From Chitinophagaceae bacterium (GTDB lineage Bacteria > Bacteroidota > Bacteroidia > Chitinophagales > Chitinophagaceae): a DNA stretch of 64,000 nt. Each line of letters begins with the position of its first letter. Within the stretch, counting starts at the first letter, position 1. The stretch covers positions 1 to 64,000 of the forward strand of contig JAHEZD010000016.1 of the NCBI GenBank assembly GCA_023251255.1. The letters are read 5' to 3'. A program made the translations under genes and the position numbers. Below are positions 1 through 7,744 of this stretch, in pieces. The notes beneath the pieces are model-generated. The model made no database searches. It saw only the letters and a program-made list of their open reading frames with translations, and had not been told where the DNA came from.

Positions 1-118
1 ATCGCCAAACAGGCAACAGTTTAGCAGCAGGCTTGCAATAGGTGTGACGTAAAGGTACAGCAGCAACAAATGATGTTTGGAGGACGGTGGATATCAATTG
101 GCGTAACATGATATTCGT

Positions 119-180
119 TGCTGTTGTTGGTGTTCCTCCCAAAAAATATAAAAAAGAACGAACGCCTCCGTTGGGTGTAC
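119..180 (+). repeat. Dispersed repeat, copy 1
   Basis: The stretch shares the order TTGGTGTTCCTCC, an A-rich middle, then GAACGAACGCC with copies at about 2481-2545 and 3256-3325. The copies are diverged and all in the same orientation. No coding function is apparent. The other two copies bracket an AT-rich orphan gene. Confidence 0.5.
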
Positions 181-400
181 TGCTAAAGCTGCATTTTCAA
201 TTTTCACCAACGGAACTGGTGAGCCAGGATTTCGTTTATGTCATCCATCCTGCAGGTGGAAACCTGCCTTTGCCGGCAGGCAGGCACCATGCAGGGGCGG
301 CGTTTTTTAATTAAGTTCACAGGCAGGAACACCAGCAAACTACAGCTCCTCAATAGCTCTATCCATAATAATAGCCATTCTTTTAAAGGTTTGATTTTAT

Positions 401-408
401 TAGTTTTG
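401..408 (+). promoter_or_regulatory. Bacteroidota -7 promoter element (TAGTTTTG)
   Basis: TAGTTTTG matches the Bacteroidota primary-sigma -7 consensus TAnnTTTG. It ends four bases before the ATG at 413. Either the AraC transcript is almost leaderless or translation starts at the ATG at 452. Confidence 0.4.
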
Positions 409-412
409 TAGC

Positions 413-1279
413 ATGGCCGTTGATGTGTTAGCTGAAATTCCGGGGGTCAATATGGAGGACTTGAGGCTCAAAGGTTTCAAGGTGCATGAGCTTCCGGCAG
501 TGGTGGATATCCCCGTTCCGCGCGGCAGGCGTGATTATTATAAAATGGGCCTGGTGACGGGTGAAATGACGGTTGGTTACGGCAATCAGCTTTTAGCGTT
601 CCAGGATACGGTACTCTTTTTTGTTAATCCAAACGTGCCCCGTTCTGTGGTCCGCCGTTCTGCCAGCACGACCGGCTATGCATGTATTTTTACGGAAACT
701 TTTATTAAACGGAAGGAAATACTAAAGGAATCCCCCTTGTTCCATGTGGGCGATAGCCCGGTAATTCCACTCAACGGCGAGCAGGTGGTATTTATGACCG
801 GCATCTTTCAAAAGATGCTGGCGGTGTATAACGGTGATTACCCCTATAAGGGCGAACTGATCAGGAACTGTATCGAGCTGGTCATTCACGAAGCCTTGCG
901 GATACAGCCATCGAAAAACGCCTCGTCGGTTATTAATGCGGCAACCCGCATCACTCGTTTATTCATGGACATGCTGGAACGGCAGTTCCCCATTGAGCGG
1001 AGCAATGATCCACTTAGGCTGAGGACCGCAAAGGATTTTGCAGAAGGTCTTTCGGTTCATGTCAACTATTTGAACCGTAAGGTAAAGGAGGTAACGGGGA
1101 AACCCACTTCTGTACATATCGCGGAGCGGATCGCCGCCGAAGCGAAAGCCCTTTTGCAGCATACCGACTGGACTGTGGCAGATATTTCCTATGCCCTGGG
1201 CTTTGAATATCCCACCTATTTCAATAACTATTTTAAGAGGGTAACTGGTGTTACGCCCAAATCATTTAGAAAGGTTTGA
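413..1279 (+). CDS. AraC family transcriptional regulator
   Basis: A 288-residue DNA-binding regulator. The first ~180 residues form the variable sensor region. The C-terminal ~100 residues carry the double helix-turn-helix of the AraC family: DFAEGLSVHVNYLNRKVKE is the first HTH, and the end has the diagnostic WTVADISYALGFEYPTYF and FKRVTGVTPKSFR. The ATG at 413 is used, but the -7 element at 401-408 would also fit a start at 452 (MEDLRLKGF). The next gene, an epimerase in the same direction, begins 63 bp downstream and is the obvious candidate target or co-transcribed partner. The ligand is unknown. Confidence 0.9.
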   Translation: MAVDVLAEIPGVNMEDLRLKGFKVHELPAVVDIPVPRGRRDYYKMGLVTGEMTVGYGNQLLAFQDTVLFFVNPNVPRSVVRRSASTTGYACIFTETFIKRKEILKESPLFHVGDSPVIPLNGEQVVFMTGIFQKMLAVYNGDYPYKGELIRNCIELVIHEALRIQPSKNASSVINAATRITRLFMDMLERQFPIERSNDPLRLRTAKDFAEGLSVHVNYLNRKVKEVTGKPTSVHIAERIAAEAKALLQHTDWTVADISYALGFEYPTYFNNYFKRVTGVTPKSFRKV

Positions 1280-1342
1280 AAATCATACTTATTGGTTTGA
1301 TTGTCATTAGTGCTGTGCAGGTTCTGGTGGGAACTTTGGACC

Positions 1343-2203
1343 ATGAAAATATTAGTTACAGGCGCTACCGGAAAGGTAGGCAGTAGATTTGTTCCGCGCC
1401 TTTTAGCCAAAGGGCATGAAGTGAGCATCCTGGTACGTGATGCGGCGAAGGCCGCAGCATTAACGGCACTTGGTGCCAGGGCTGTTGTTGGTGATTTATT
1501 TAGTCCGGCTACTTTACCGCCCGCGGTGGAAGGCATGGAGACCGTGGTTCACCTAGCTGCGCTTTTTCGGACCTTTACCGATAATGAAGGTATTGTAAAG
1601 ACTAATCACGAGGGAACGGTAGCACTGGCCAATGCCGCCATGGGCGCAGGTGTGAAACGGTTTATTTTTGTAAGTACGGGCAATGTGTATAGTGCAGGCT
1701 ATAAACATCCTGCCAGGGAAGATGATCTGGTGAACATGGATGATCCGAGGCCCTATTCGTCCAGCAAAATCGCGGCGGAGCAGGCGCTTCTTACGCTTCA
1801 AAAAAACACGGACTTTGATGTCCGCATCCTGCGTTTAGGTTTTGTGTACGGCGACAGGGACCCACATATCGCAGAAATCATCCCATTGCTGAAAAAAATG
1901 AAGCGCCACTCCGGTTCAAGAATGCACATGGTCCACCATTTGGATGTTGCCCAGGCCTTGAACCTACTGCTGCATACCGATGGATTAGATGGGGAAATCT
2001 TTAATATCGCGGATCATGCGCCCATCACTTTGTATGAAATGGCTGTATCTGTGGGCAAGGCAGCGGACACTTTTGACCTGGAAGAACAGCCCTTGGTTGA
2101 CCCATTTGAAGGCATCATGGATATTTCAAAACTGCGGAGCAAAACTGGTTTCAGGCCACTGGTGCCCAGCTACTACGTAGCACGCGATCTGGATCTTTTG
2201 TAA
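1343..2203 (+). CDS. NAD-dependent epimerase/dehydratase (extended SDR)
   Basis: The 286-residue protein starts at the ATG at 1343, giving [16 protein letters not shown] with the Rossmann TGxxGxxG nucleotide-binding motif at residues 7-14. An in-frame TTG at 1301 would add 14 residues that do not look like SDR sequence. The active-site YSSSKIAAE (YxxxK) follows a DDPRP segment, as in extended SDRs acting on nucleotide sugars or similar hydroxy/keto substrates. It follows the AraC gene closely and may share its transcript. The exact substrate cannot be read from sequence. A perfect 14-bp hairpin at 2334-2369 is a plausible terminator. Confidence 0.85.
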   Translation: MKILVTGATGKVGSRFVPRLLAKGHEVSILVRDAAKAAALTALGARAVVGDLFSPATLPPAVEGMETVVHLAALFRTFTDNEGIVKTNHEGTVALANAAMGAGVKRFIFVSTGNVYSAGYKHPAREDDLVNMDDPRPYSSSKIAAEQALLTLQKNTDFDVRILRLGFVYGDRDPHIAEIIPLLKKMKRHSGSRMHMVHHLDVAQALNLLLHTDGLDGEIFNIADHAPITLYEMAVSVGKAADTFDLEEQPLVDPFEGIMDISKLRSKTGFRPLVPSYYVARDLDLL

Positions 2204-2333
2204 TTTGGGCCAATCATCCACTAGGAAGTCGTTTCATTCTTAAAAAGAAGCCAATGATAGGACACCCAATATTGGGCTGATCTTCCATGACAATATTTTT
2301 TTTGCAGCAAATACAATGGCATTTCCATTAATG

Positions 2334-2375
2334 AACAACCCGCTAAAACAAATACTTTAGCGGGTTGTTTTGTTT
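2334..2375. terminator. Rho-independent terminator hairpin
   Basis: Perfect inverted repeat AACAACCCGCTAAA (2334-2347) and TTTAGCGGGTTGTT (2356-2369) with an 8-nt loop, followed on the + strand by a T-rich stretch. It may end the epimerase transcript, or have belonged to the minus-strand tRNA-like sequence beside it. Confidence 0.6.
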
Positions 2376-2376
2376 C

Positions 2377-2407
2377 AGCGAGAAAGAGGAATCGAACCCA
2401 CGACCTA
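2377..2407 (-). other. tRNA 3'-end-like fragment
   Basis: On the minus strand this reads AGGTCGTGGGTTCGATTCC and then a CTTTCTCGC tail. That resembles the variable loop, T-arm (GGTTCGATTCC) and 3' acceptor strand of a tRNA. The T-stem is imperfect (GTGGG against CCTCT), and no matching D-arm, anticodon arm or 5' acceptor strand lies at higher coordinates, so it is not an intact tRNA. tRNA 3' fragments are often left at the far end of integrated elements; that reading is inference. Confidence 0.35.
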
Positions 2408-2480
2408 AGTACTAATTTCCACGTTGTGTTGGACAATACAAATATTGTAAAATGAATTTCCTGTTAGCCATTTTCTATAA

Positions 2481-2545
2481 TTGGTTAGTGTTCCCTTCTA
2501 ACTACAAGCATAAAAAAGAACCACCGCCCCGGTGTGTTTTCCCTG
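2481..2545 (+). repeat. Dispersed repeat, copy 2
   Basis: Diverged copy of the repeat at 119-180 and 3256-3325 (order GGTTAGTGTTCCC, A-rich middle, GAACCACCGCC, GGTGTGTTTTCC). It lies upstream of the AT-rich orphan gene at 2705, and the next copy lies just after that gene. Confidence 0.45.
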
Positions 2546-2566
2546 CTCTCGTGAGATTGCCTATCA

Positions 2567-2658
2567 AATCGGAGGGCTATCCGTAGATTTCGAGCGGTTG
2601 CAAAGTGCCAAGCTATCTACGGATTTCCAATGAAAGCCAGTTTGTAACTGGCTAGAAC
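2567..2658 (+). repeat. Two-stem-loop dispersed repeat, copy 1
   Basis: Two inverted repeats in tandem: ATCCGTAG (2579-2586) with CTACGGAT (2617-2624), then AGCCAGTT (2635-2642) with AACTGGCT (2646-2653). Related copies, reverse-oriented, lie at 31803-31890 and about 33521-33598. The element ends 46 bp before the start of the AT-rich gene at 2705, and the 31.8-kb copy similarly lies upstream of an AT-rich gene. It could be a cassette recombination-site-like element or a structured leader; its function is unknown. Confidence 0.6.
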
Positions 2659-2704
2659 CTGTTATCTTGTCAACTGTCAAAAACAACATCTAACCACAGA
2701 AACG

Positions 2705-3175
2705 ATGGAATATTATAAGATAGTAGAGATATTTGATGGACATTATCAAGTGTTATTGGATTCTTTTGATAAGTTGAATCTATTCAGGATAATAGATAGA
2801 TCATATAAATATGTTTGGGGGATAGGGCACATTGAAAATGCTGTAGAATGGGCCAATTATAATGACTCCTTATATAGAAGCGAAATTGACACTAAAGTAT
2901 TGGCTAGAAATATTTCTATGGAATATTTGTTGAAAACAGAAGATTTTTTAAAACTTGTCCCTTCTATACACCAGACTGTTAAAATAATTCAGACAAATAT
3001 TGAGCCGCCCTACTTTTTAACTATTGAAAGATTAACTGGTAAAGGGAAATACGACTTATTGAGAGATAAAATAAACTATTTGTTTGAGTTGGAAATGCCA
3101 GGAGCATCGGATTATTCAACTATAATTAGTCCTGACAAAATGTTTTTAGAGGCACTCATTAAAGAATTTAGCTAG
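2705..3175 (+). CDS. Hypothetical AT-rich orphan protein
   Basis: A 156-residue protein with no family I recognise. It has no signal peptide or membrane segment. The sequence is rich in aromatic and charged residues (MEYYKIVEIF at the N-terminus, EMPGASDYSTIISPDKMF near the end). Its base composition is clearly more AT-rich than the flanking metabolic genes, which suggests transfer. It stands alone between repeat copies at 2481 and 3256, with the two-stem-loop repeat directly upstream, as in a single-gene cassette. It could be an immunity or accessory-function protein, but nothing proves this. Confidence 0.65.
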   Translation: MEYYKIVEIFDGHYQVLLDSFDKLNLFRIIDRSYKYVWGIGHIENAVEWANYNDSLYRSEIDTKVLARNISMEYLLKTEDFLKLVPSIHQTVKIIQTNIEPPYFLTIERLTGKGKYDLLRDKINYLFELEMPGASDYSTIISPDKMFLEALIKEFS

Positions 3176-3255
3176 AATGCTTTGTAGTTGATTGGTACGC
3201 TTGATACAAGAACGCCCAAATTTTAATTCTATGAAACCTATAGTTTGCATGTATT

Positions 3256-3325
3256 GTAGTTGGCTGGTGTTTCTCCTAAACGAAAGCACAAAAGGAACGA
3301 ACGCCTTGGTGTTTTCCACCAACCG
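3256..3325 (+). repeat. Dispersed repeat, copy 3
   Basis: Same-orientation copy of the repeat at 119 and 2481, with GGCTGGTGTTTCTCC, an A-rich middle, GGAACGAACGCC and then a small stem-loop TTGGTG...CACCAA. It begins about 80 bp after the stop codon of the AT-rich orphan gene, so that gene is bracketed by direct copies. Confidence 0.5.
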
Positions 3326-3570
3326 AACTTAGAAGGGATGCCTATCGGAATGGTTAAATACGTGTCTTTTGATAAATCACCATCGTTTCTTAGTTGCGCC
3401 ATAGTTTATCATCCTTTCTCCATTCCTCTTTTGTTGGGCAAATCCCAGTGCATGTACATCTATAAATCTTGCTGCTTCTGGACTCTGCTGCATCCCTGCT
3501 GACGTGCTTAACCTACCTCATTTGAACCACTGCAAACGCAAAATGAGCCCGCCTGTTTCGCCATTTTCCA

Positions 3571-3624
3571 TTTGTGGTAATTTTTTTGTGGTAAAAAAAT
3601 TTACCACAAAAAAATTACCACAAA
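3571..3624 (+). promoter_or_regulatory. 14-bp-period hairpin upstream of HTH gene (locus 1)
   Basis: A perfect 25-bp inverted repeat (3571-3595 and 3600-3624) with a 4-nt A loop. Each arm contains the word TGTGGTAA twice, starting at 3573 and 3587, so offset by 14 bases and separated by a T tract. Two related structures, each with a different word, lie at 39131-39262 and 58870-58912, and all three precede an HTH-protein gene or its remnant. It could be an operator for the HTH protein, a structured RNA, or a recombination/replication site. Confidence 0.75.
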
Positions 3625-3693
3625 TTTGGCAGCGCCAAACGGAACGTGAAAAACGACGCTAAGTAAATTGCTGTAATCAAATACGTCACGGTT

Positions 3694-4206
3694 ATGGCCT
3701 ATCCAAAAGAGTTACGCAAGCAATTGGGACTGTCACTAGCAGAAATGTCCACGCTTATCCACTGCGGGCAAAGCCTGCTTTCCATGGTAGAAATGGGCAA
3801 ACGGGAACTGCCTACCATTTGCCTTGGCCCACTATGGGCACTGGAAACTGCCGCAGCAGCGGCTACCGTGAGCAATAGCTCCCTGCCCAATGCGCCAGCA
3901 ACAATCAAGTGGCTGAAGCGGCAATTACGCAATGGCAGGGCCAGCAGGCAGCGGCTGCAACTGGAGCGGGAAAAACTGGAGGAGCAGGCGCAGCAGGTGG
4001 GCCACTGGCTTGAAACGGCGGTCCAATTGACTGCTAACCCATATTTTAACGGCGATGACCTGGCAGGCATGCAATTCCAGTTGTGCAAAAGGAAGGCGGA
4101 ACAGAAGCTGCAGCAACTGCAACTGTCGCAATACAGGGTGCAGGTAAAAGCTGCCACTTTGGATGCGAACATTGCAGCAGTGGAGGCATTGCTGGATGCT
4201 CCATGA
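3694..4206 (+). CDS. Small HTH protein with helical C-terminus (hairpin-associated, locus 1)
   Basis: 170 residues. Residues ~1-45 resemble an XRE/Cro-type helix-turn-helix (LRKQLGLSLAEMSTLIHCGQ, then LLSMVEMGKRELPT). From ~65 onward the protein is Ala/Gln/Leu/Lys-rich and predicted helical or coiled-coil (RQRLQLEREKLEEQAQQ). The start at 3694 lies 70 bp after the perfect hairpin with repeated TGTGGTAA words. A protein of the same layout occurs at 39283-39813, also behind a hairpin, and a decayed version at about 58950-59110. A DNA-binding role is inferred from the HTH; the target is probably the hairpin words. Its biological role is unknown. Confidence 0.75.
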   Translation: MAYPKELRKQLGLSLAEMSTLIHCGQSLLSMVEMGKRELPTICLGPLWALETAAAAATVSNSSLPNAPATIKWLKRQLRNGRASRQRLQLEREKLEEQAQQVGHWLETAVQLTANPYFNGDDLAGMQFQLCKRKAEQKLQQLQLSQYRVQVKAATLDANIAAVEALLDAP

Positions 4207-4325
4207 AAACAGTGGAAGCCTGCATTGTTGGCCATGTGCACAGCAGGCCCCGTTCATGAAGTGTACAATTTACTGGACAGTGCCTACCATGAAGGGCACA
4301 GCAGTTGCCTTCTGCCACTTGATTG

Positions 4326-5381
4326 ATGGTTACCATCCGTTTCCATTTTCCCCATCTACGGTACCCACCTGTACATTATCTTGCCACCGTGAACTACTTC
4401 CAGCTTTCATACTATGGTTTGGACTATGGCATCAGTGCCTATAAGCAGCTTCGTTTCATGAAGCAGTTCCTGAAACCCATTGTGGATAGGCATTGTGAGG
4501 CCCTTGACTATCCACTGTCCAAAAAGGAAAAGAAGAAAGTGGATTTTTATTATCCCCTGTTCAACCATATTGTCAACTGCGAAAACTATCTCTGCATCAA
4601 GGGCAGGAGGTTGACCCTGCAGGAATCGCAACGCCTTGCCATCATTTCAGCCATGGCCACTTTGTATGATGACCTGATTGATGAGGAGGACTGGGAGAAG
4701 GAACAGTATTTCCAGATCCTTGATAGAACATTGCCATTGGTACAGCAAACCCCCAAGGTGAAGCTCATTTTTGCTTTGGACAATGAACTCCAGCAGTATT
4801 GGCAGCCCACCCAAACCTATCGGGAGGCTTTGAAACTGGCCATTGAGTGGCAGGTAATTTCTGCAAGGCAATTGCAAACAGGTATTTCGCTCAAGGAAAT
4901 CCTGCATATCTCGGAAAAGAAATGTGGCAACAGTTCCCTGCTTTGGGCCAGCATTATGGACGAGGACTGGAAAGTAGAAGACCATCAATTTATCTATCAA
5001 TCCGGCTATGTGGGGCAAATAGTCAATGACCTGTTTGATGCTTTCAAGGACAGGGAAGATGGGGTATTTACAATTGTCCGAAAGTCAGGCTCGGTAGCTG
5101 GGTCAAAAGAAATTTTCCTGAGGGAATGCAGTAAGCTGCACCAGGCTATCCTGGGTTGCCATGTTCCCCAAAGCAGGAAGTTGAGGACCATCAGGCGCAT
5201 GGCATGCATCCATGCTTTTGCACTGGTTTCCCTGGAGCATTTGCAGGACGCAGAAAACAAATACGGGTTGCCAATGGATTGGGGCAGGGCCTTAAGAAGT
5301 GAACTGGTAACGGATATGGCTTTCTGGCGCAATAAGTTCAAGCTGCTGAAATATGCTTGTGCATTAGCTGAATTGAGGTAG
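4326..5381 (+). CDS. Class I isoprenoid-synthase-like enzyme
   Basis: The 351-residue all-helical protein carries two aspartate-rich motifs expected for Mg-diphosphate binding in the class I isoprenoid synthase (terpene cyclase/prenyltransferase) fold: DDLIDEED at residues 115-122 and NDLFDAFKDRED at 234-245. These would bind a prenyl diphosphate. The order and spacing fit the fold, but the sequence is far from standard polyprenyl synthases, so product and substrate are unknown. The start at 4326 follows an in-frame stop at 4320; a later ATG at 4458 would remove ~44 residues. No terpene or carotenoid genes are adjacent. A palindromic repeat follows the stop. Confidence 0.65.
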   Translation: MVTIRFHFPHLRYPPVHYLATVNYFQLSYYGLDYGISAYKQLRFMKQFLKPIVDRHCEALDYPLSKKEKKKVDFYYPLFNHIVNCENYLCIKGRRLTLQESQRLAIISAMATLYDDLIDEEDWEKEQYFQILDRTLPLVQQTPKVKLIFALDNELQQYWQPTQTYREALKLAIEWQVISARQLQTGISLKEILHISEKKCGNSSLLWASIMDEDWKVEDHQFIYQSGYVGQIVNDLFDAFKDREDGVFTIVRKSGSVAGSKEIFLRECSKLHQAILGCHVPQSRKLRTIRRMACIHAFALVSLEHLQDAENKYGLPMDWGRALRSELVTDMAFWRNKFKLLKYACALAELR

Positions 5382-5400
5382 GCATTACGAGTTTCCGGTA

Positions 5401-5513
5401 GTGACTCAGTTTGAAAAGTAAGTGTCAGCCTGAGCTTGTCGAAGGCGATTTTGTATCGTAATTCTAATTCGGTTTCGACAAGCTCAACCTGACAATAATT
5501 CAAACTGAGTCAC
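5401..5513. repeat. Palindromic repeat, GTGACTCAGTTTGA-ended subtype
   Basis: An imperfect ~113-bp palindrome. The ends GTGACTCAGTTTGA and TCAAACTGAGTCAC are perfect inverted copies; inside are GTCAGCCTGAGCTTGTCGAA and TTCGACAAGCTCAACCTGAC. A second member of this subtype lies at about 24431-24565. It sits between two same-strand genes and could form a hairpin in the transcript. Confidence 0.8.
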
Positions 5514-5526
5514 CACCGAGTTTCCT

Positions 5527-5534
5527 TATTTTTG
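5527..5534 (+). promoter_or_regulatory. Bacteroidota -7 promoter element (TATTTTTG)
   Basis: TATTTTTG matches TAnnTTTG and lies 10 bases before the ATG at 5545, giving a very short leader for the GlmU-like gene. Confidence 0.45.
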
Positions 5535-5544
5535 TGCTGTTGAT

Positions 5545-6714
5545 ATGGCAATTATCTTATTCGACAACCAGTTCAGGAAAAAACTTTCCCCTTTAACACT
5601 TACAAAAGCGGTTGCGGATTTACGTACCGGCATCTTGAGGAGGAAGGAATGGTGGCAATTGAGGACCAGTCAGCAAATATTCATTCATACCACCGATCAC
5701 CTCCAGTTATTGTATACGGCTATTCCAACTAGTGACCATATTTGGGTGGACGCTTCCTTGATCCCCGATGATGACATGCTGGACAGGATTGTTTCACTGG
5801 ACATGGATGAAGCATTGGCAGACGTGCAAGGATTGGTTGCAGGAAGGTTAACCATCGGTGCCACTCATTTTGACCGTTCCAATTCGTTGCAGCACTTCCA
5901 CCAGATAACCGACATTGCTTCGACCAGGAGGCTGGAGTACCCACAAGATGTTTTCCAATGGAACGATGAAGCCATCAGGAACGATTTCAAATTACTTACC
6001 CAGGGAAGGGCGAGCCAGCCTCTTTCTGTTACCAACCAGTTGATTTCAGCGGAGAACATCTTTCTTGAAGAAGGGGCCATGGTGGAGCACTGCCTGTTAA
6101 ATGCGGCAACTGGCCCCATTTATATTGGCAAGGATGCTACGCTTATGGAAGGGTGCATGGTACGTGGCCCTTTTGCTATTTGTGCGGGAGGCACTTTGAA
6201 GATGGGTGCAAAGGTTTATGGGGCCACCACGATCGGAACAAAAAGTGTTGGCGGTGGCGAAATAAAGAATTCCATTATTTCGGATTTCAGCAACAAGGCA
6301 CATGATGGTTACCTGGGCGATAGTGTAATAGGGGAGTGGTGCAACCTTGGAGCCGGTACCAGCAACAGCAATGTAAAAAATACCGGAGGGGAGGTCAAAC
6401 TGTGGAACCACCATTCGGGCAGCTATGAAATAGCTGGTCAGAAATGCGGGGTGATCATGGGCGACTATTCAAGAACCGCTATTAATTCATCGATCAATAC
6501 AGGCTCCATTATTGGTGTTTGCTGCAATGTTTTTGGCGAAGGCCTCCTGCCAAAGCTTATCCATGATTTTACTTGGGGAACAAAGGGACTTTCCAAATAT
6601 GAATTCAACAAGGCATTGCAGGACATCAGCAACTGGAAGAAAATGAAGCAAAAAGACCTGACCAAGGAGGAAATTACCGTGCTGGAATACATCTTTCAAA
6701 ACATTCAATCATAA
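5545..6714 (+). CDS. GlmU-like putative sugar nucleotidyltransferase
   Basis: The 389-residue cytoplasmic protein belongs to the Bacteroidota GlmU-like family. The N-terminal half begins MAIILFDNQFRKKLSPLTLTK and corresponds to a diverged nucleotidyltransferase domain. From ~180 onward comes a left-handed beta-helix of hexapeptide repeats (GPIYIGKDATLMEGCMV, GGTLKMGAKVYG, GEWCNLGAGTSNSN), the acyltransferase-type coil. The canonical LxxGxGTRM loop of true GlmU is not apparent, so uridylyltransferase activity is uncertain. Family knowledge suggests a role in nucleotide-sugar metabolism or cell-wall precursors. It has a TAnnTTTG promoter just upstream and is followed by tpiA 65 bp later. Confidence 0.85.
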   Translation: MAIILFDNQFRKKLSPLTLTKAVADLRTGILRRKEWWQLRTSQQIFIHTTDHLQLLYTAIPTSDHIWVDASLIPDDDMLDRIVSLDMDEALADVQGLVAGRLTIGATHFDRSNSLQHFHQITDIASTRRLEYPQDVFQWNDEAIRNDFKLLTQGRASQPLSVTNQLISAENIFLEEGAMVEHCLLNAATGPIYIGKDATLMEGCMVRGPFAICAGGTLKMGAKVYGATTIGTKSVGGGEIKNSIISDFSNKAHDGYLGDSVIGEWCNLGAGTSNSNVKNTGGEVKLWNHHSGSYEIAGQKCGVIMGDYSRTAINSSINTGSIIGVCCNVFGEGLLPKLIHDFTWGTKGLSKYEFNKALQDISNWKKMKQKDLTKEEITVLEYIFQNIQS

Positions 6715-6778
6715 CACCGCTTCCCTGTTCCCCACTTTGAAACCGGTGCGGAACAAAGAAGCCCAAAACAACAAGATC

Positions 6779-7540
6779 ATGCGTAAACAAATTGCTGCAG
6801 CCAACTGGAAAATGAACTGCACTTTAACCCAGGCCGAGGAACTGTTAAGCAAACTGGCTGCTGCTGAAATCAATGTGACGGAAAACCGTATCTCCGTGAT
6901 TGCAGTACCTGCTCCCTATTTGATACTGGCGCAACAGCAATTGGTGCACAAGGCAAATGTATTTGTAGCGGCACAGAACTGCTACTCCAAGAAAAGTGGT
7001 GCCTACACAGGGGAGACAAGTGTGGAAATGCTGCAGTCAATAGGGACAGCTTACGTACTGATTGGCCACTCCGAACGCCGTGAATATTTTCATGAAACCA
7101 ATAGCCTACTGGCCGATAAAGTGAACATAGCGTTGGAATACAATATAACGCCCATTTTTTGCTGCGGTGAGGCGCTGGACATACGGGAAGCCAATACCCA
7201 GAACGAGTTTGTGGGCAGGCAATTGGAAGAATCCCTTTTCCATTTAACTGCGGAGCAACTGCAAAAAGTGGTGATTGCCTATGAACCTATTTGGGCCATT
7301 GGTACAGGAAAAACTGCTAGTAGTGAACAGGCCCAAGAAATGCATGCCTATATACGCAGTGCCCTTGCCGCAAAATATGGTAGCAGTGTGGCGGACAGTA
7401 TTTCCATTTTATATGGCGGCAGCGTTAAGGGCAGCAACGCTGCGGAACTGTTTGCACAGCCCGATGTGGATGGTGGCCTGGTTGGTGGCGCTTCGCTGAA
7501 TGCAGAAGAATTTACTGCCATCATCAATGCGTTGAAGTAA
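6779..7540 (+). CDS. tpiA: Triosephosphate isomerase
   Basis: The 253-residue glycolytic enzyme interconverts dihydroxyacetone phosphate and glyceraldehyde 3-phosphate in the cytosol. All catalytic landmarks are present: NWKMN (Lys11), GHSERR (His97), AYEPIWAIGTG (Glu169, then the flexible loop) and the phosphate-binding YGGSVKGSNA near the end. The ATG at 6779 gives the family-standard MRKQIAAANWKMN; an upstream in-frame TTG would add 14 atypical residues. A hairpin with a T-run follows at 7599-7631. The convergent neighbour is lysC. Confidence 0.98.
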   Translation: MRKQIAAANWKMNCTLTQAEELLSKLAAAEINVTENRISVIAVPAPYLILAQQQLVHKANVFVAAQNCYSKKSGAYTGETSVEMLQSIGTAYVLIGHSERREYFHETNSLLADKVNIALEYNITPIFCCGEALDIREANTQNEFVGRQLEESLFHLTAEQLQKVVIAYEPIWAIGTGKTASSEQAQEMHAYIRSALAAKYGSSVADSISILYGGSVKGSNAAELFAQPDVDGGLVGGASLNAEEFTAIINALK

Positions 7541-7598
7541 CTATTGGAGAATGTACAGCACAATTGTTTGAATACAGGCAAGCGGCAATTTTTTTGAA

Positions 7599-7631
7599 GG
7601 GCGGAACCTATCATGGTTCTGCCCCTTTTTT
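7599..7631 (+). terminator. Rho-independent terminator of tpiA
   Basis: Stem GGGCGGAACC (7599-7608) and GGTTCTGCCC (7615-7624) with one G-T pair and a 6-nt loop, followed by a six-T run. It lies 59 bp after the tpiA stop. Confidence 0.75.
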
Positions 7632-7744
7632 GCTGGTAGTCCAAAACTTCTAAGAAATTGCCTAAAATGAATTTCAGGAATTTGCTATGCAAATTCAGTT
7701 GCTTCTTTTAGCCACGAATGACACTAATCTACACGAATTTTTTT

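Larger units (their letters stand above)
1..412. other. Intergenic, no confident gene
   Basis: No gene can be supported here. An open frame at 87-314 (+) has no recognisable domain and runs through repeat sequence. At about 119-180 lies a copy of a short dispersed repeat (GAACGAACGCC core) that recurs near 2481 and 3256. A G+C-rich palindrome (TTTGCCGGCAGGCAGG) at about 268-290 belongs to the palindromic repeats seen across the window. The left edge may hold the tail of a gene that starts outside the window; I could not identify it. Confidence 0.5.
2204..2704. other. Gene-free accessory patch
   Basis: The 500 bp between the epimerase and the AT-rich orphan gene contain a strong hairpin (2334-2369), a tRNA 3'-like fragment (2377-2407, minus), a dispersed repeat (2481-2545) and a structured repeat with two stem-loops (2567-2658). 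An open frame at 2221-2436 (minus) overlaps the hairpin and tRNA-like sequence and is not considered a gene. Confidence 0.6.
3176..3693. other. Gene-free stretch with repeat and hairpin
   Basis: No gene is supported over these 518 bases. They hold the dispersed repeat (3256-3325) and the 25-bp perfect hairpin (3571-3624) upstream of the HTH gene. The open frame at 3260-3502 starts inside the repeat and shows no domain. Confidence 0.6.

Noticed and set aside
87-314. 75-residue open frame at the window start
   Set aside because: Runs through dispersed repeat and palindrome sequence; no domain, no supporting start.
2221-2436. 71-residue minus-strand frame
   Set aside because: Overlaps the terminator hairpin and the tRNA-like fragment; composition not protein-like.
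2481-3325. Classical integron attC sites
   Set aside because: The repeats lack clear GTTRRRY/RYYYAAC core pairs and no integrase is present; kept only as a cassette-like hypothesis.
3260-3502. 80-residue frame after the AT-rich orphan gene
   Set aside because: Begins within the dispersed repeat; no domain or signal.
4163-4444. 93-residue frame between the HTH gene and the isoprenoid-synthase-like gene
   Set aside because: Overlaps the ends of both genes and lacks any family similarity.
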